The position numbers and the translations under genes are program-made. Below are positions 45,471 to 54,744 of a stretch of 64,000 nucleotides of DNA, one piece after another (position 1 is the stretch's first letter; every line of letters begins with the position of its first letter). The notes under the pieces were generated by a model that was given only the letters and a program-made list of their open reading frames with translations, was not told the DNA's origin and did no database searches. This DNA comes from Sphingobacterium faecale (GTDB lineage: Bacteria; Bacteroidota; Bacteroidia; Sphingobacteriales; Sphingobacteriaceae): positions 124,001 to 188,000 of the forward strand of contig NZ_JAERTY010000007.1 of NCBI RefSeq assembly GCF_016746095.1, in the 5' to 3' direction.

Positions 45471-46526
45471 TCACTCTAATTGCTTAAACCTGATATATTG
45501 TCTTATTAATAGATCTACTTGGCAGTTTTTAGGAAGAGGAGTGGCAGTATTTACAATAGCGTGTAGCGATAGTGTTTCGTTGCCTACTACATATTCTTTG
45601 TAGAAACCTCTAAATCGGATGTTTTTTATCCAAAAATCAGCGTTTTCATCAGCGACTACATCGATCCATTCCTGATGGATTGCTATTGAATCTGAAGTTG
45701 GTATAGATAAGCTCAGAGCCTGATCTTTCGTTAGCACATTGCTTTTGGCTAGGAGTAATGCTGTATAAGGATTTTTTGGGGTAAAATATAGTGACTCCGG
45801 AGATCCTAGGTCTACAATTTTTCCTTGCTTCATGACAATTAGTGTATCAGCCATAGCTAATACTTCGGCGGGATCATGCGAAACAAGGACTACGGTGAGT
45901 CCAATTTCATTCACAATCTGGCGAATATCCTGTTGTAAATCATCTCTAAATGCTGCGTCGACTTGGTTAAAGGGTTCATCCATCAATAGTACCTCTGGGT
46001 CGTTAATAAGAGCTCTGGCAATAGCAACACGTTGACGTTCTCCACCACTGAGATCGGCGACACGTTGCTGAGCGAGATGATCTATTTTTAAGCGTTGTAG
46101 CATCTCTTCTGTTCTCGTCTTCTTATAGTCTAGATTTGTATTGGGCAGCTGAGAAGCAATGTTATCCCAGACTTTGGCATATAAGTTTAAATCATCGAAA
46201 CCCTGAGAAACCAACTTCATCGCGTCGTGCCCTGGGATAAGTTTGTCCTTGCGGGTTGGAACTAACCATCCTTTGTACCGGATTTCACCCGATTGAGGCT
46301 CTAGAAGACCATATATTAGTTTTAATAGTGTGCTTTTCCCGCTCCCTGACTCTCCTATGATCGCTGTTATTTGACCTTGTTGAATATCGAAATCCACCAA
46401 GTCTACTGCAACAACCTTTTTTTTGCCTTCAAATATGCTGCTAACATGGCGCCCATGGATTAGTGATATGTCTGTTTTTTGTATATCAGAAGGAATGTAT
46501 TGACAAGCGGATTTAGATTGAGCCAT
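45471..46526 (-). CDS. Orphan ABC transporter ATPase (PotA/FbpC-like)
   Basis: 351 residues. ATPase with Walker A GESGSGKST (Lys64), signature LSGGERQRVAIARAL, Walker B VLLMDEPFNQVD and the switch His in VLVSHDPAEVLAM. Residues about 255-351 form a C-terminal extension of the regulatory (TOBE-like) kind, as in PotA/FbpC/CysA importers. There is no permease or binding-protein gene next to it. Its ATG immediately follows the terminator of the sigma-factor operon, so its promoter is not obvious. Confidence 0.88.
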   Translation of the reverse strand: MAQSKSACQYIPSDIQKTDISLIHGRHVSSIFEGKKKVVAVDLVDFDIQQGQITAIIGESGSGKSTLLKLIYGLLEPQSGEIRYKGWLVPTRKDKLIPGHDAMKLVSQGFDDLNLYAKVWDNIASQLPNTNLDYKKTRTEEMLQRLKIDHLAQQRVADLSGGERQRVAIARALINDPEVLLMDEPFNQVDAAFRDDLQQDIRQIVNEIGLTVVLVSHDPAEVLAMADTLIVMKQGKIVDLGSPESLYFTPKNPYTALLLAKSNVLTKDQALSLSIPTSDSIAIHQEWIDVVADENADFWIKNIRFRGFYKEYVVGNETLSLHAIVNTATPLPKNCQVDLLIRQYIRFKQLE

Positions 46527-46554
46527 AAAAAATGCCGAAATGTGATTTCGGCAT
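46527..46554 (-). terminator. Terminator of the sigma/anti-sigma/porin operon
   Basis: ATGCCGAAAT (46532-46541), loop GTG, ATTTCGGCAT (46545-46554), perfect 10-bp stem, then five T on the minus strand. It ends at the ATG of the ABC ATPase gene. Confidence 0.88.
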
Positions 46555-46581
46555 AAAAGTAATGATTTTTTCTATCAAGGC

Positions 46582-47361
46582 CTAAAAACCTAGTGTGAGT
46601 CCAAAGGTAAAATTGTTTAAATCTTTTTGATCAGGACTGTTTTCAAACATATCGTTAACATAGTATTTGGCAAACACGCCGAAGCAGTCATACCCTATGC
46701 GCACAAAAGGACCATATTGAAAGCTTGCAAGGTTGTAGTTGTCTTTAAATTTTTGCTTTCCCTGTTCTTGACTCTTTAATCTTTGAGTCCCTTTTAGTAG
46801 GATCCCTGTCATTGCACCAAAGGCAACTTTTACACGATCCCCTTTACTATTTTGAGCACTGCGCCATTCAAAGGCAAGAGGTAGCCTAAGGTAAGTTGAG
46901 GTCAGTATATTCTTCGTGTAGTTTACTTCTGTGGGGTCTATATTTTTGTAAGATAGCGACTGTGCATCTTGCTCTAAAACGATATTTTTTTTCAGACGTA
47001 GATAGTTCCACTCAAAGCCAGTTGAAAGGTAGGTCTTGAAGTTGTCATTAAACCTTACGCCGACCTGTAGAATGTCAAACCCGAAATTCGATGCTTTTTT
47101 GTAAGTTAAAAAGTCGTTTTCTTCTGATAGTGTGAATTTTCCATCATCCATTATCCTAGAGAATCCCCAATCAATACGTGTGAATGTAAGACCGCCAAAA
47201 GCCCTTGGATAGGTGGTTTTATTGGAGCCATCTTTTATACCGATGCTAATGTCTAAATCTCTGTCTTGTTGCTCGGGGTTGTCTTGCGCTTGAGCAGAAG
47301 AGAGGGATAAGTAGATAAATATTACTCCTAACGTACTATATTTAAGATTGAATGCTTTCAT
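46582..47361 (-). CDS. Outer-membrane beta-barrel protein of a sigma-factor operon
   Basis: 259 residues with a signal peptide (about 1-25, SSAQAQ). The mature part has barrel-like strands (FGFDILQVGVRFNDNFKTYL, WNYLRLKK, FQYGPFVRIGYDCFGVFAKY) and ends FGLTLGF with terminal Phe. No named family. Its ATG overlaps the stop of the putative anti-sigma gene (4 bp), making it the third gene of the operon; it may be a regulated envelope protein. Confidence 0.82.
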   Translation of the reverse strand: MKAFNLKYSTLGVIFIYLSLSSAQAQDNPEQQDRDLDISIGIKDGSNKTTYPRAFGGLTFTRIDWGFSRIMDDGKFTLSEENDFLTYKKASNFGFDILQVGVRFNDNFKTYLSTGFEWNYLRLKKNIVLEQDAQSLSYKNIDPTEVNYTKNILTSTYLRLPLAFEWRSAQNSKGDRVKVAFGAMTGILLKGTQRLKSQEQGKQKFKDNYNLASFQYGPFVRIGYDCFGVFAKYYVNDMFENSPDQKDLNNFTFGLTLGF

Positions 47362-48128
47362 CGTTTTATTTTTTTACGGTTTTTAACTAGTGAATTTATA
47401 ATGTCTACACGGAAGGAGCCTTCTTCATCGGCCCGAAAACGTATATCCTTTGTGGTACTTATTTCGAGTTTGTCTGATATCGTGTTTAATATTGATGTTA
47501 CTATATTTTGATTCGATGACTCATGTGGAGTGTGCGCATACATACTTTCTGTTTCTTCGTCAAAACTAATTAACGGTTTTATTCCTTCTATTTCTGTGAC
47601 TTGACGAATGGGCAGGTCCGCTGCGTTGCGTTGCTGTTGACTTTGTAAACTAGTGAGCATAGGTTTTACTTCTTCTAGGTCATTTGTCGATAGTTCTATT
47701 TTTTTTCTCTTCTGTTCTAAGTGATTATTCACTACGCTTTGTACCTGTTTTGATGCTAGTATTACTGTAGATGACATTTTTTCTTTCTCTGTTATCTCAT
47801 TGGATATCACTTTAGGCGTGGCAGGTTGTTCCTGTTTTATAATACTTGGTAAAGGGGACTCGTCTTTGTCTGGTATTATGCTGACGCTTTTATCTGTTGT
47901 AAGGAGATGGTTGCTATTGTCTAACTTTAACCATGTAAGAATAGTACCAAATGCTAGAAATGCTGCGGCAGCATATTTAAACCATGTATTTCTTTTAGAA
48001 GGAATACGGATCACTTGTTCCTTTTCGTCCAGTTGCTTTTCGATTTGTCTCCATATGTTTTTAGTTGGTGTTTCTTCAGCTTCATGGAAAGCCCTTCGAA
48101 ACAATTTGTCAATTTCTTCCTCTTTCAT
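47358..48128 (-). CDS. Putative membrane-anchored anti-sigma factor
   Basis: 256 residues. The N-terminus (IDKLFRRAFHEAEETPTKNI) is typical of the proteins that follow ECF sigma genes in Sphingobacteriaceae. One membrane segment at about 48-64 (WFKYAAAAFLAFGTILTWL) separates a ~45-residue cytoplasmic part from a long periplasmic Ser/Gln/Lys-rich part. That topology and position 6 nt after the sigma gene suggest an anti-sigma factor, but the classical HxxxCxxC zinc motif is absent. Confidence 0.65.
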   Translation of the reverse strand: MKEEEIDKLFRRAFHEAEETPTKNIWRQIEKQLDEKEQVIRIPSKRNTWFKYAAAAFLAFGTILTWLKLDNSNHLLTTDKSVSIIPDKDESPLPSIIKQEQPATPKVISNEITEKEKMSSTVILASKQVQSVVNNHLEQKRKKIELSTNDLEEVKPMLTSLQSQQQRNAADLPIRQVTEIEGIKPLISFDEETESMYAHTPHESSNQNIVTSILNTISDKLEISTTKDIRFRADEEGSFRVDIINSLVKNRKKIKR

Positions 48129-48134
48129 GATGAA

Positions 48135-48671
48135 TTAATGCATTAATTTTGTCAATCTACTTTGTAGCCATTGTCTAGCTCTAGAAAGTTGCGATTTAGA
48201 ATTTCCTTCTGATATATTCAACATTTCCGCAATTTCTTTGTGTGCGTATCCTTCTACTGCATAGAGATTGAAAACGGTTCTATAGCCTATAGGTAATTGT
48301 TGCACTAGTGTCAACAAATCTTTGTATGTCGTCTGATCCGTTCCGATCTGGCTTGTCAGCTGAAGGGAGTCATTCGCTTCGATAGATTCGGTGTTTTTTT
48401 TCCTGTTTTTTCTGTAGGTTTCTATAGCTACATTGATCATAATTCTTTTTATCCAGCCTTCAAGTGGCCCTGTACCATCGTATAGATGGTGTTTAGTGAA
48501 AACTTTTACAAATCCATTCTGTAAGATATCTTCTGCCTCAAGTGTTGTATTTGCATATCGCATACATATGGCAAGCATTTTCTTAGAAAAATAATCATAT
48601 AGTGTAGCCTGTGCTTTTCTATCTTGCTTTTTGCACCCTTGCCATATTATATTTAGATTATTATTTTCCAA
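48135..48671 (-). CDS. ECF-type RNA polymerase sigma factor
   Basis: 178 residues. Region 2 (ATLYDYFSKKMLAICMRYAN, AEDILQNGFVKVF) and region 4 (LPIGYRTVFNLYAVEGYAHK, IAEMLNISEGNSKSQLSRAR) are both clear. It heads an operon with a putative anti-sigma factor and an outer-membrane protein, suggesting a response to envelope conditions. Whether this is SigP, the sigma factor partnering PorX in type IX secretion control, cannot be decided from sequence; porX is only 0.5 kb away. Confidence 0.93.
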   Translation of the reverse strand: MENNNLNIIWQGCKKQDRKAQATLYDYFSKKMLAICMRYANTTLEAEDILQNGFVKVFTKHHLYDGTGPLEGWIKRIMINVAIETYRKNRKKNTESIEANDSLQLTSQIGTDQTTYKDLLTLVQQLPIGYRTVFNLYAVEGYAHKEIAEMLNISEGNSKSQLSRARQWLQSRLTKLMH

Positions 48672-48739
48672 TTAATTGATATTCGTTAATAGGAAGACGT
48701 CAGCTCGGCGTAGAAGGTTGCATCGTCTGTTGAAAAAAA

Positions 48740-49156
48740 TTATTTTTTTTCAAAGGATATTGTTCTGGATTGAAAATCAGCTAGCGTAATGTTGACTTCT
48801 ATGGCATCGGTCGGTAGTAAATTTGGGATCTTTTCCGGCCATTCTACGAAGCAATAGTTGCCGGAATAAAAGTATTCTTCATATCCAAAGTCAAAAGCTT
48901 CAGACTCATTCTTTAATCTATAGAAATCAAAATGGAAGATAGGGCCGTTGTCGGAAGCATATTCGTTGACAATGGAAAACGTTGGGCTGGATGTATGATC
49001 GTGAACACCAAGTTGTTGGCAGAGTTCATTTATGAGTGTGGTTTTTCCTGTTCCCATTGCCCCATAAAAAAGAAATACCCGGTTCTGTGGATATGCATTT
49101 ATCATCTCTGATGCGGCTCTCTTTAATTCTGTTAAGTCTTTTACATTGATTTCCAT
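48740..49156 (-). CDS. tsaE: tRNA t6A biosynthesis ATPase TsaE
   Basis: P-loop ATPase needed with TsaB and TsaD for the threonylcarbamoyl transfer to A37 of ANN-decoding tRNAs. From ATG 49156 the protein has 138 residues. Motifs: Walker A GAMGTGKTTL, SPTFSIVNEY, FHFDFYRL and CFVEWPEKI. The TTG further upstream at 49165 is part of a -7 box and is rejected. Follows porX by 15 nt and ends about 70 nt before the ECF sigma gene. Confidence 0.95.
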   Translation of the reverse strand: MEINVKDLTELKRAASEMINAYPQNRVFLFYGAMGTGKTTLINELCQQLGVHDHTSSPTFSIVNEYASDNGPIFHFDFYRLKNESEAFDFGYEEYFYSGNYCFVEWPEKIPNLLPTDAIEVNITLADFQSRTISFEKK

Positions 49157-49162
49157 GATATA

Positions 49163-49170
49163 CAAAAATA
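49163..49170 (-). promoter_or_regulatory. -7 box TATTTTTG of tsaE
   Basis: Plus strand CAAAAATA, ending 6 nt before ATG 49156, in the short gap after porX. Confidence 0.45.
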
Positions 49171-49171
49171 C

Positions 49172-50725
49172 CTATTTTGGAATATATGTAGCATATGGGA
49201 TGATCATTTCTTCTAAGGATATGCCTCCATGTTGAAAGGTGCCATTGTAATAATTGACAAATTGATTGTAGTTGTTGGGATAAACAAAATATATATCTTC
49301 TTTTGCAAAGACAAAGGTGGAGCTGACATGTAGTTTGGGGAGCTGCGCCTCATTCGGATTCCGTATAGTAAATACATCCTTATCGACATAGTTGAGATTT
49401 TTTCCTTGTTTATATCTAAGGTTAGTATTAGTATTTCGGTAGCCCACGACCTTGCTGGGTTTTTTCACCTGAATTGTACCATGATCTGTGGTGATTACTA
49501 CTCGTACATTTTTTTGAGACAACCATTTTAAAACATCTAATAGGGGGGAATGTTCGAACCAAGATACAGTCAGTGATCGGTATGCGGCTTCGTCATTGGC
49601 CAATTCTCTGATCATCGCCATATCTGTTCGTGCGTGAGAAAGCATGTCAACAAAGTTATACACAAGTACATTGAGATCGTTTTGCATGTAGTTACTTATG
49701 TTGTCTAACACTTCTTTTCCTTGATCCAAAGTGAGTATCTTGGTGTAACTATGTTTGATCTCTCTTCTGTAAAGCCGTTTGATTTGATCGGCTAAGAATT
49801 TATCTTCATGAAGATTCTTTCCTCCTTCATCTTCGTCATTCTGCCAGAGATCAGGAAATCGCTTTTCCATTTCTAAAGGGGTGAGCCCACTGAATATGGC
49901 GTTGCGGGCATACTGTGTCGCAGTGGGTAATATACTATAGTAACTGTCTTCTTCTTCAAGTCTAAAATAATCGGTAATAACATCGTTAATTACTTTCCAC
50001 TGGTCGTATCGTAGATTATCAATCAAGAAGAAAAAAGTGGGCTTTTCGGCTTGAAGGTTTGGAAATACCTTTTTCCGAAAGAGTTGATGTGACAATATTG
50101 GACTATACTCAGGATTTTGAATCCATTTGAGATAATTTCTCTCTATAAATTTAGAAAATGTTGTGTTAGCGTCAGCTTTCTGCATAGTGAGTATCTCGTG
50201 CATGCTTTCGTCTTCAAGTTTTTCTAGAGATAACTCCCAGTAAATGAGTTTTTTGTAGACTTCAGTCCATTCGTCAAAACTAAGATCATTATTGATGACC
50301 ATACCTAGGTTTCTAAATTCCTGTTGATAAGCCATTGATGTCTTTTCGCTAACGATTCTTTTGTTCTCTGTGAATTTTTTTATTGTTAGTAGGATCTGCC
50401 TAGGGTTTACGGGTTTTATGAGGTAGTCATCAATTTTAGCGCCTATTGCATCTTCCATGAGATGCTCTTCTTCATTTTTTGTTACCAATATAGTTGGTGT
50501 TGTCGGATTTATAGCTTTAAGTATACTAAGGGTTTCTAGCCCAGTTAGTCCTGGCATATTTTCGTCTAAAAAAACCAGGTCGAAAGGTTCTTGTCTGAAA
50601 GCGTCTACGGCATCGTTGCCATTATTGACAGTACGTACTTTAAATCCTTTTTCTTCTAGTAATAGGATATGAGGTTTGAGAAACTCAATTTCATCATCCG
50701 CCCAAAGTATATGTGTTTTTGCCAT
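49172..50725 (-). CDS. porX: PorX: response regulator with PglZ domain
   Basis: 517 residues: receiver domain at 1-120 with the acidic pair Asp10/Asp11, phospho-acceptor Asp54 (FLDENMPG) and Lys near 103 (LIKPVNP), then a PglZ-type alkaline-phosphatase-superfamily domain (FFLIDNLRYDQWKVI with the metal Asp, VVITTDHGTIQV, FQHGGISLEEMIIP). In Porphyromonas and Flavobacterium PorX is phosphorylated by the kinase PorY and controls type IX secretion; its PglZ domain hydrolyses cyclic and linear oligonucleotides. The architecture is diagnostic. No output DNA-binding domain is present. Confidence 0.95.
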   Translation of the reverse strand: MAKTHILWADDEIEFLKPHILLLEEKGFKVRTVNNGNDAVDAFRQEPFDLVFLDENMPGLTGLETLSILKAINPTTPTILVTKNEEEHLMEDAIGAKIDDYLIKPVNPRQILLTIKKFTENKRIVSEKTSMAYQQEFRNLGMVINNDLSFDEWTEVYKKLIYWELSLEKLEDESMHEILTMQKADANTTFSKFIERNYLKWIQNPEYSPILSHQLFRKKVFPNLQAEKPTFFFLIDNLRYDQWKVINDVITDYFRLEEEDSYYSILPTATQYARNAIFSGLTPLEMEKRFPDLWQNDEDEGGKNLHEDKFLADQIKRLYRREIKHSYTKILTLDQGKEVLDNISNYMQNDLNVLVYNFVDMLSHARTDMAMIRELANDEAAYRSLTVSWFEHSPLLDVLKWLSQKNVRVVITTDHGTIQVKKPSKVVGYRNTNTNLRYKQGKNLNYVDKDVFTIRNPNEAQLPKLHVSSTFVFAKEDIYFVYPNNYNQFVNYYNGTFQHGGISLEEMIIPYATYIPK

Positions 50726-50900
50726 GCTGTTCTATTGTATTCTGTATCGCTGTTATCGTCTGTTAAATAAAGTGACCTGTAAGGCTAACAGGGTTTCTAA
50801 GTGGAAAAGCTAATAGATCAATATAAGCTTATATTTGAACGAACCTAGTCAGAATCCTGATAAAACGCTATTTTTTAACATTAATTAACGGCATTGTGTG

Positions 50901-50908
50901 TATCTTTG
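50901..50908 (+). promoter_or_regulatory. -7 box TATCTTTG of the HD-domain gene
   Basis: Exact TAnnTTTG; 70 nt before the start codon at 50979. Confidence 0.5.
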
Positions 50909-50978
50909 CACTTATCTTAGATGATGCGCTTGTCGATTTTATTCGACAAATATAAAATTACAAAAACTCTTAAGATTA

Positions 50979-52220
50979 GTGGGGTTGAACAAGAAAAAAA
51001 TCATTAATGATCCTGTTTACGGCTTTGTTACAATTCCGTCGGGTTTGGTTTTTGATTTAATTGAGCATCCTTATCTTCAACGGCTTCGATATATTAAGCA
51101 AGTGAGCATGACGCATATGGTTTATCCTGGTGCGTTGCATACCCGTTTTCAACATGTTATCGGCGCTATGCATCTTATGCAGTTGGCTATAGATACGTTG
51201 AGAAGTAAAGACGTGCATGTCAGTTCGGAAGAAGAAGAGGCAGCACTAGTTGCGATACTGTTACATGATATCGGTCATGGTCCCTTTAGTCATTCCTTAG
51301 AACATTCACTCATTGAGGGGGTTTCACATGAAATGATTTCTGCGCTCCTGATGGACAAACTTAACAAAGAGTTTGATAGCCGATTGTCCTTAGCCATTAT
51401 AGTTTTTAATGATCAGTATCCACGTAGATTCCTTCATCAATTAGTTTCTGGACAATTAGATACGGACCGTATGGATTATTTGAACAGGGACAGTTTTTAT
51501 ACCGGAGTATCTGAGGGGGTTATATCTTTTGACCGTATTATTAAGATGCTTACGGTAAAAGACGATGAGCTTGTAGTCGAAGCGAAAGGTATCTATTCCG
51601 TAGAAAAATTTTTGATTGCTCGCCGTTTAATGTATTGGCAGGTGTATTTACACAAGACGGTTATTGCAGCAGAACAGATGCTTATCAAAATCTTGAAAAG
51701 AGCCAGAATGCTTTGTCAACAAGGTGAAGAGTTACCGGCGTCGCCAGCTTTTTCTCATTTTCTATATGGACAATTGGATGCTGTTTCGTTTGTAAGAGAT
51801 GCTGTTCATTTGAATTGGTTTACAAAATTGGATGATACAGATATTCTTTCTGCGATTAAAGCATGGGAATTGCATAGTGATTTTGTGTTAAGTTTACTGT
51901 GTAAACGCTTGCTAAGACGCAATCTTTTCGTTACGGAGATGAGATCCCAGGATTTCGACCCCAAAGAGATTGATGAATTAAAGAGAAAGGCAAAGATGTA
52001 TTTTCAGGTGAATGACAGTGACGTTGATTACCTTGTCTATCATCAAGAAGTACAAAATTCTGCATATAATGCGGAAAAAGAACCAATAAAGATTTTAAAT
52101 AATCGAGACGAATTGTTGGAGATCGCAGAAGCTTCAGATTTATCGAATTTAGAGGCTTTGTCTAGACGGGTAGTAAAGTATGCTTTAACATATCCGAAAG
52201 AGTTAAGGCTTGTGATGTAA
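50979..52220 (+). CDS. HD-domain phosphohydrolase (dGTPase-like)
   Basis: 413 residues. An HD metal site is clear: TRFQHVIGAMHLM, ILLHDIGHGPFSHSLEH and LDTDRMDYLNRD. These YwfO/SAMHD1-like proteins hydrolyse dNTPs or related nucleotides; some are allosterically controlled. There is no ATG near the family's start NKKKIINDPVYG: GTG 50979 or TTG 50985 must be used. Directly upstream of the lpxD-lpxC-lpxA cluster, as in many Bacteroidota. Confidence 0.92.
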   Translation: MGLNKKKIINDPVYGFVTIPSGLVFDLIEHPYLQRLRYIKQVSMTHMVYPGALHTRFQHVIGAMHLMQLAIDTLRSKDVHVSSEEEEAALVAILLHDIGHGPFSHSLEHSLIEGVSHEMISALLMDKLNKEFDSRLSLAIIVFNDQYPRRFLHQLVSGQLDTDRMDYLNRDSFYTGVSEGVISFDRIIKMLTVKDDELVVEAKGIYSVEKFLIARRLMYWQVYLHKTVIAAEQMLIKILKRARMLCQQGEELPASPAFSHFLYGQLDAVSFVRDAVHLNWFTKLDDTDILSAIKAWELHSDFVLSLLCKRLLRRNLFVTEMRSQDFDPKEIDELKRKAKMYFQVNDSDVDYLVYHQEVQNSAYNAEKEPIKILNNRDELLEIAEASDLSNLEALSRRVVKYALTYPKELRLVM

Positions 52221-52262
52221 ATATTGGGAATAAAAAGTTGAAAACAAATTGGGAAAAAAAGA

Positions 52263-52270
52263 TACATTTG
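52263..52270 (+). promoter_or_regulatory. -7 box TACATTTG of lpxD
   Basis: Exact TAnnTTTG, ending 7 nt before the lpxD ATG at 52278. Confidence 0.55.
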
Positions 52271-52277
52271 TAGTTAA

Positions 52278-53306
52278 ATGCAATTTACAGCTGAACAAAT
52301 AGCAACGTTATTGAACGGAACAATAGAGGGAGATCCTAATGTTTCGGTATCTCAATTGGCAAAAATTGAGGAGGGATCTGCCGAAACGTTATCGTTTCTA
52401 TCTAATCCCAAATATGAACATTTTCTCTATACTACTAACTCTGCCGTTGTCATTGTCAACCAAAGTTTGGTGTTACAAAGGGAAGTTTCTTGTACATTAA
52501 TACGGGTTGAAGATGCATATACTGCATTTTCTGAGTTATTGAAGATCTATCATACATTGCGCAACGAGCGTACAGGGAGGGACGAGCAAGTATATATTCA
52601 TGAAACAGCGAAGATAGGAGAAGGAGGATATATTGGGGCTTTTGCTTACTTAGGGCGTGATGTTCGGGTTGGAAATAATGTGAAAATATATCCAAGAGTA
52701 TATATCGGAGATAATGTTAGTATTGGGGACGATTGTGTTCTGTTTCCAGGTGTTACTGTTTATTATGACTGTGTAATAGGTGCTAATGTGATTTTGCATG
52801 CTGGGGTTGTTGTTGGTAGTGATGGTTTTGGTTTCGCCCCTCAATCGGATGGTAGCTATGATAAGGTCCCTCAGATAGGAAATGTAGTGATTGAAGATAA
52901 TGTTGAGATAGGTTCTAATACAGTTGTCGATAGAGCGACAATGGGATCAACAATTATCCGTAAAGGTGTGAAGCTTGATAATTTGATTCAGATAGCGCAT
53001 AATGTTGAAATCGGCGAGAATACGGTGATTGCAGCACAAACGGGAGTGTCGGGAAGTACTAAAGTAGGGCGTGGCGTGATTTTAGGAGGACAGGTAGGGT
53101 TGGTGGGACATATTAGTATTGCGAATGGCACACAGGTTCAAGCCCAGTCCGGTATTAATAAAAGTATCAAGGAAGAAAATATGAAATGGGCAGGGACTCC
53201 TTTCGCACCATTGACTGCTCATTTACGTTCGCAGGTTTTATATGCTAAGTTGCCAATCTTAGAAAAACGTATTGTAGAACTGGAACAAAAACTTAAAGAG
53301 AAATAA
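52278..53306 (+). CDS. lpxD: UDP-3-O-acylglucosamine N-acyltransferase
   Basis: Third step of lipid A synthesis. 342 residues: an N-terminal uridine-binding domain (about 1-95; AKIEEGSAETLSFLSNPKYE) and a left-handed beta-helix of hexapeptide repeats (YIGAFAYLGRDVRVG, NVKIYPRVYIGDNVSIG), with the catalytic His in IQIAHNVEIGENTVIAAQTG. Ends in a helix (AKLPILEKRIVELEQKL). First of the lpx genes here; lpxC-fabZ follows after 20 nt. Confidence 0.97.
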   Translation: MQFTAEQIATLLNGTIEGDPNVSVSQLAKIEEGSAETLSFLSNPKYEHFLYTTNSAVVIVNQSLVLQREVSCTLIRVEDAYTAFSELLKIYHTLRNERTGRDEQVYIHETAKIGEGGYIGAFAYLGRDVRVGNNVKIYPRVYIGDNVSIGDDCVLFPGVTVYYDCVIGANVILHAGVVVGSDGFGFAPQSDGSYDKVPQIGNVVIEDNVEIGSNTVVDRATMGSTIIRKGVKLDNLIQIAHNVEIGENTVIAAQTGVSGSTKVGRGVILGGQVGLVGHISIANGTQVQAQSGINKSIKEENMKWAGTPFAPLTAHLRSQVLYAKLPILEKRIVELEQKLKEK

Positions 53307-53326
53307 AAAACGAATAGCCATAAATT

Positions 53327-54727
53327 ATGGAGGAAATGAACGCGAAGCAACGGACTATTAAATCTGAATTAATTATTTCTGGTGTCGGTTTACATACAGG
53401 TAAATCGGTGACTCTGACCATTAAACCTGCTCCAGAAAATCATTGGTTTAAGTTTAGGCGTATTGATCTTGAGGGGCAACCTTTAGTCTCTGTTGATGCT
53501 GATAATGTAACTGACACATCTAGAGGTACGACAATATCCGAAAATGGGGCCTCGGTTAGTACAATTGAACACCTAATGGCTGCTTTGATCGGGCTTCAGA
53601 TCGATAACGTTTTGATCGATTTAGATGGCCCTGAAGTTCCTATTTTAGATGGCAGTTCTACTGTCTTTTTGCAAAAATTAAAAGAAATAGGTTTTGTAGA
53701 CCAAGATGCGGATCGTGATTTTTATGAAATTAAAGAAAACATTCACTACGTTGATGCGGATCGTAAAGTGGAAATAGTCGGCATGCCTTTGGATGGTTAT
53801 AGATTGACTTGTATGATTGATTTCAATTCTCCTGTTTTGGGTAGCCAACATGCTTCAATCAGCCAGATTGACGAGTTTGAAAAAGAAATTTCTTCATCAC
53901 GTACCTTTTGCTTTTTACATGAATTAGAGGCTCTTGTAAACAATAATTTAATAAAAGGTGGCGATTTGTCTAATGCTATCGTTATAGTGGATAAGGAGGT
54001 AAGTACCGAAGAGTTGGATAAATTGCAGAATTTGTTTAATAAAAAGGTCACTGTCGCGGATGAAGGAATCCTGGATAATATTCAATTGCGTTATCAGAAC
54101 GAACCTGCGCGCCATAAATTGTTAGATATGATCGGTGATTTGGCATTGGTTGGACGTCCTTTAAAAGGGCATATTATGGCAGCTAGGCCTGGACATGCCG
54201 CTAATGTTTCGTTTGCTAAACGTATTAAGAATCAAATTAAACGTGATAAAGCAAAGAAGAAAATTAATACGTATGATATTCATGCTACGCCGGTGTACGA
54301 CACGGTTCAGATCATGAATATTTTACCGCATCGTCAACCATTTTTGATGATCGATAAAATATTGGAGCTTTCGGAAACGCATGTTGTTGGATTGAAAAAT
54401 GTCACTATGAATGAAGATCTATTTATGGGGCATTTTCCTGGTACTCCTATTTTTCCTGGGGTGTTACGTATAGAGGGAATGGCACAAACAGGTGGGATAT
54501 TGGTACTTAATACGGTGCCTGATCCGGAGAATTGGTTGACATTATTTCTAAAAATAGAGAGTGCTCGATTTAAAAACCAGGTTGTACCTGGAGATACGAT
54601 TATCTATAGCTGTGAATTGATGGAACCTATTCGTAGAGGTATTGCACGAATGAAGGGGGTGGGGATGGTCGGAGAGAAGATCGTCTGTGAAGCGGAATTA
54701 ATGGCTCAGATTATAAAAGTTAAGTAA
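53327..54727 (+). CDS. lpxC/fabZ: Bifunctional LpxC deacetylase / FabZ dehydratase
   Basis: 466 residues, a fusion typical of Bacteroidota. Residues about 1-310 are LpxC, the committed zinc deacetylase of lipid A synthesis (SGVGLHTGK, STIEHLMAAL with a zinc His, HKLLDMIGDLALVG with His and Asp ligands, GHIMAARPGHA). Residues about 320-466 are FabZ, the (3R)-hydroxyacyl-ACP dehydratase (ILPHRQPFLMIDKIL, GHFPGTPIFPGVLRIEGMAQ). Both compete for the same hydroxymyristoyl-ACP pool, so fusion may balance them. ATG 53336 is an alternative start. Confidence 0.97.
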   Translation: MEEMNAKQRTIKSELIISGVGLHTGKSVTLTIKPAPENHWFKFRRIDLEGQPLVSVDADNVTDTSRGTTISENGASVSTIEHLMAALIGLQIDNVLIDLDGPEVPILDGSSTVFLQKLKEIGFVDQDADRDFYEIKENIHYVDADRKVEIVGMPLDGYRLTCMIDFNSPVLGSQHASISQIDEFEKEISSSRTFCFLHELEALVNNNLIKGGDLSNAIVIVDKEVSTEELDKLQNLFNKKVTVADEGILDNIQLRYQNEPARHKLLDMIGDLALVGRPLKGHIMAARPGHAANVSFAKRIKNQIKRDKAKKKINTYDIHATPVYDTVQIMNILPHRQPFLMIDKILELSETHVVGLKNVTMNEDLFMGHFPGTPIFPGVLRIEGMAQTGGILVLNTVPDPENWLTLFLKIESARFKNQVVPGDTIIYSCELMEPIRRGIARMKGVGMVGEKIVCEAELMAQIIKVK

Positions 54728-54744
54728 GTCAATATTTAAAATAA

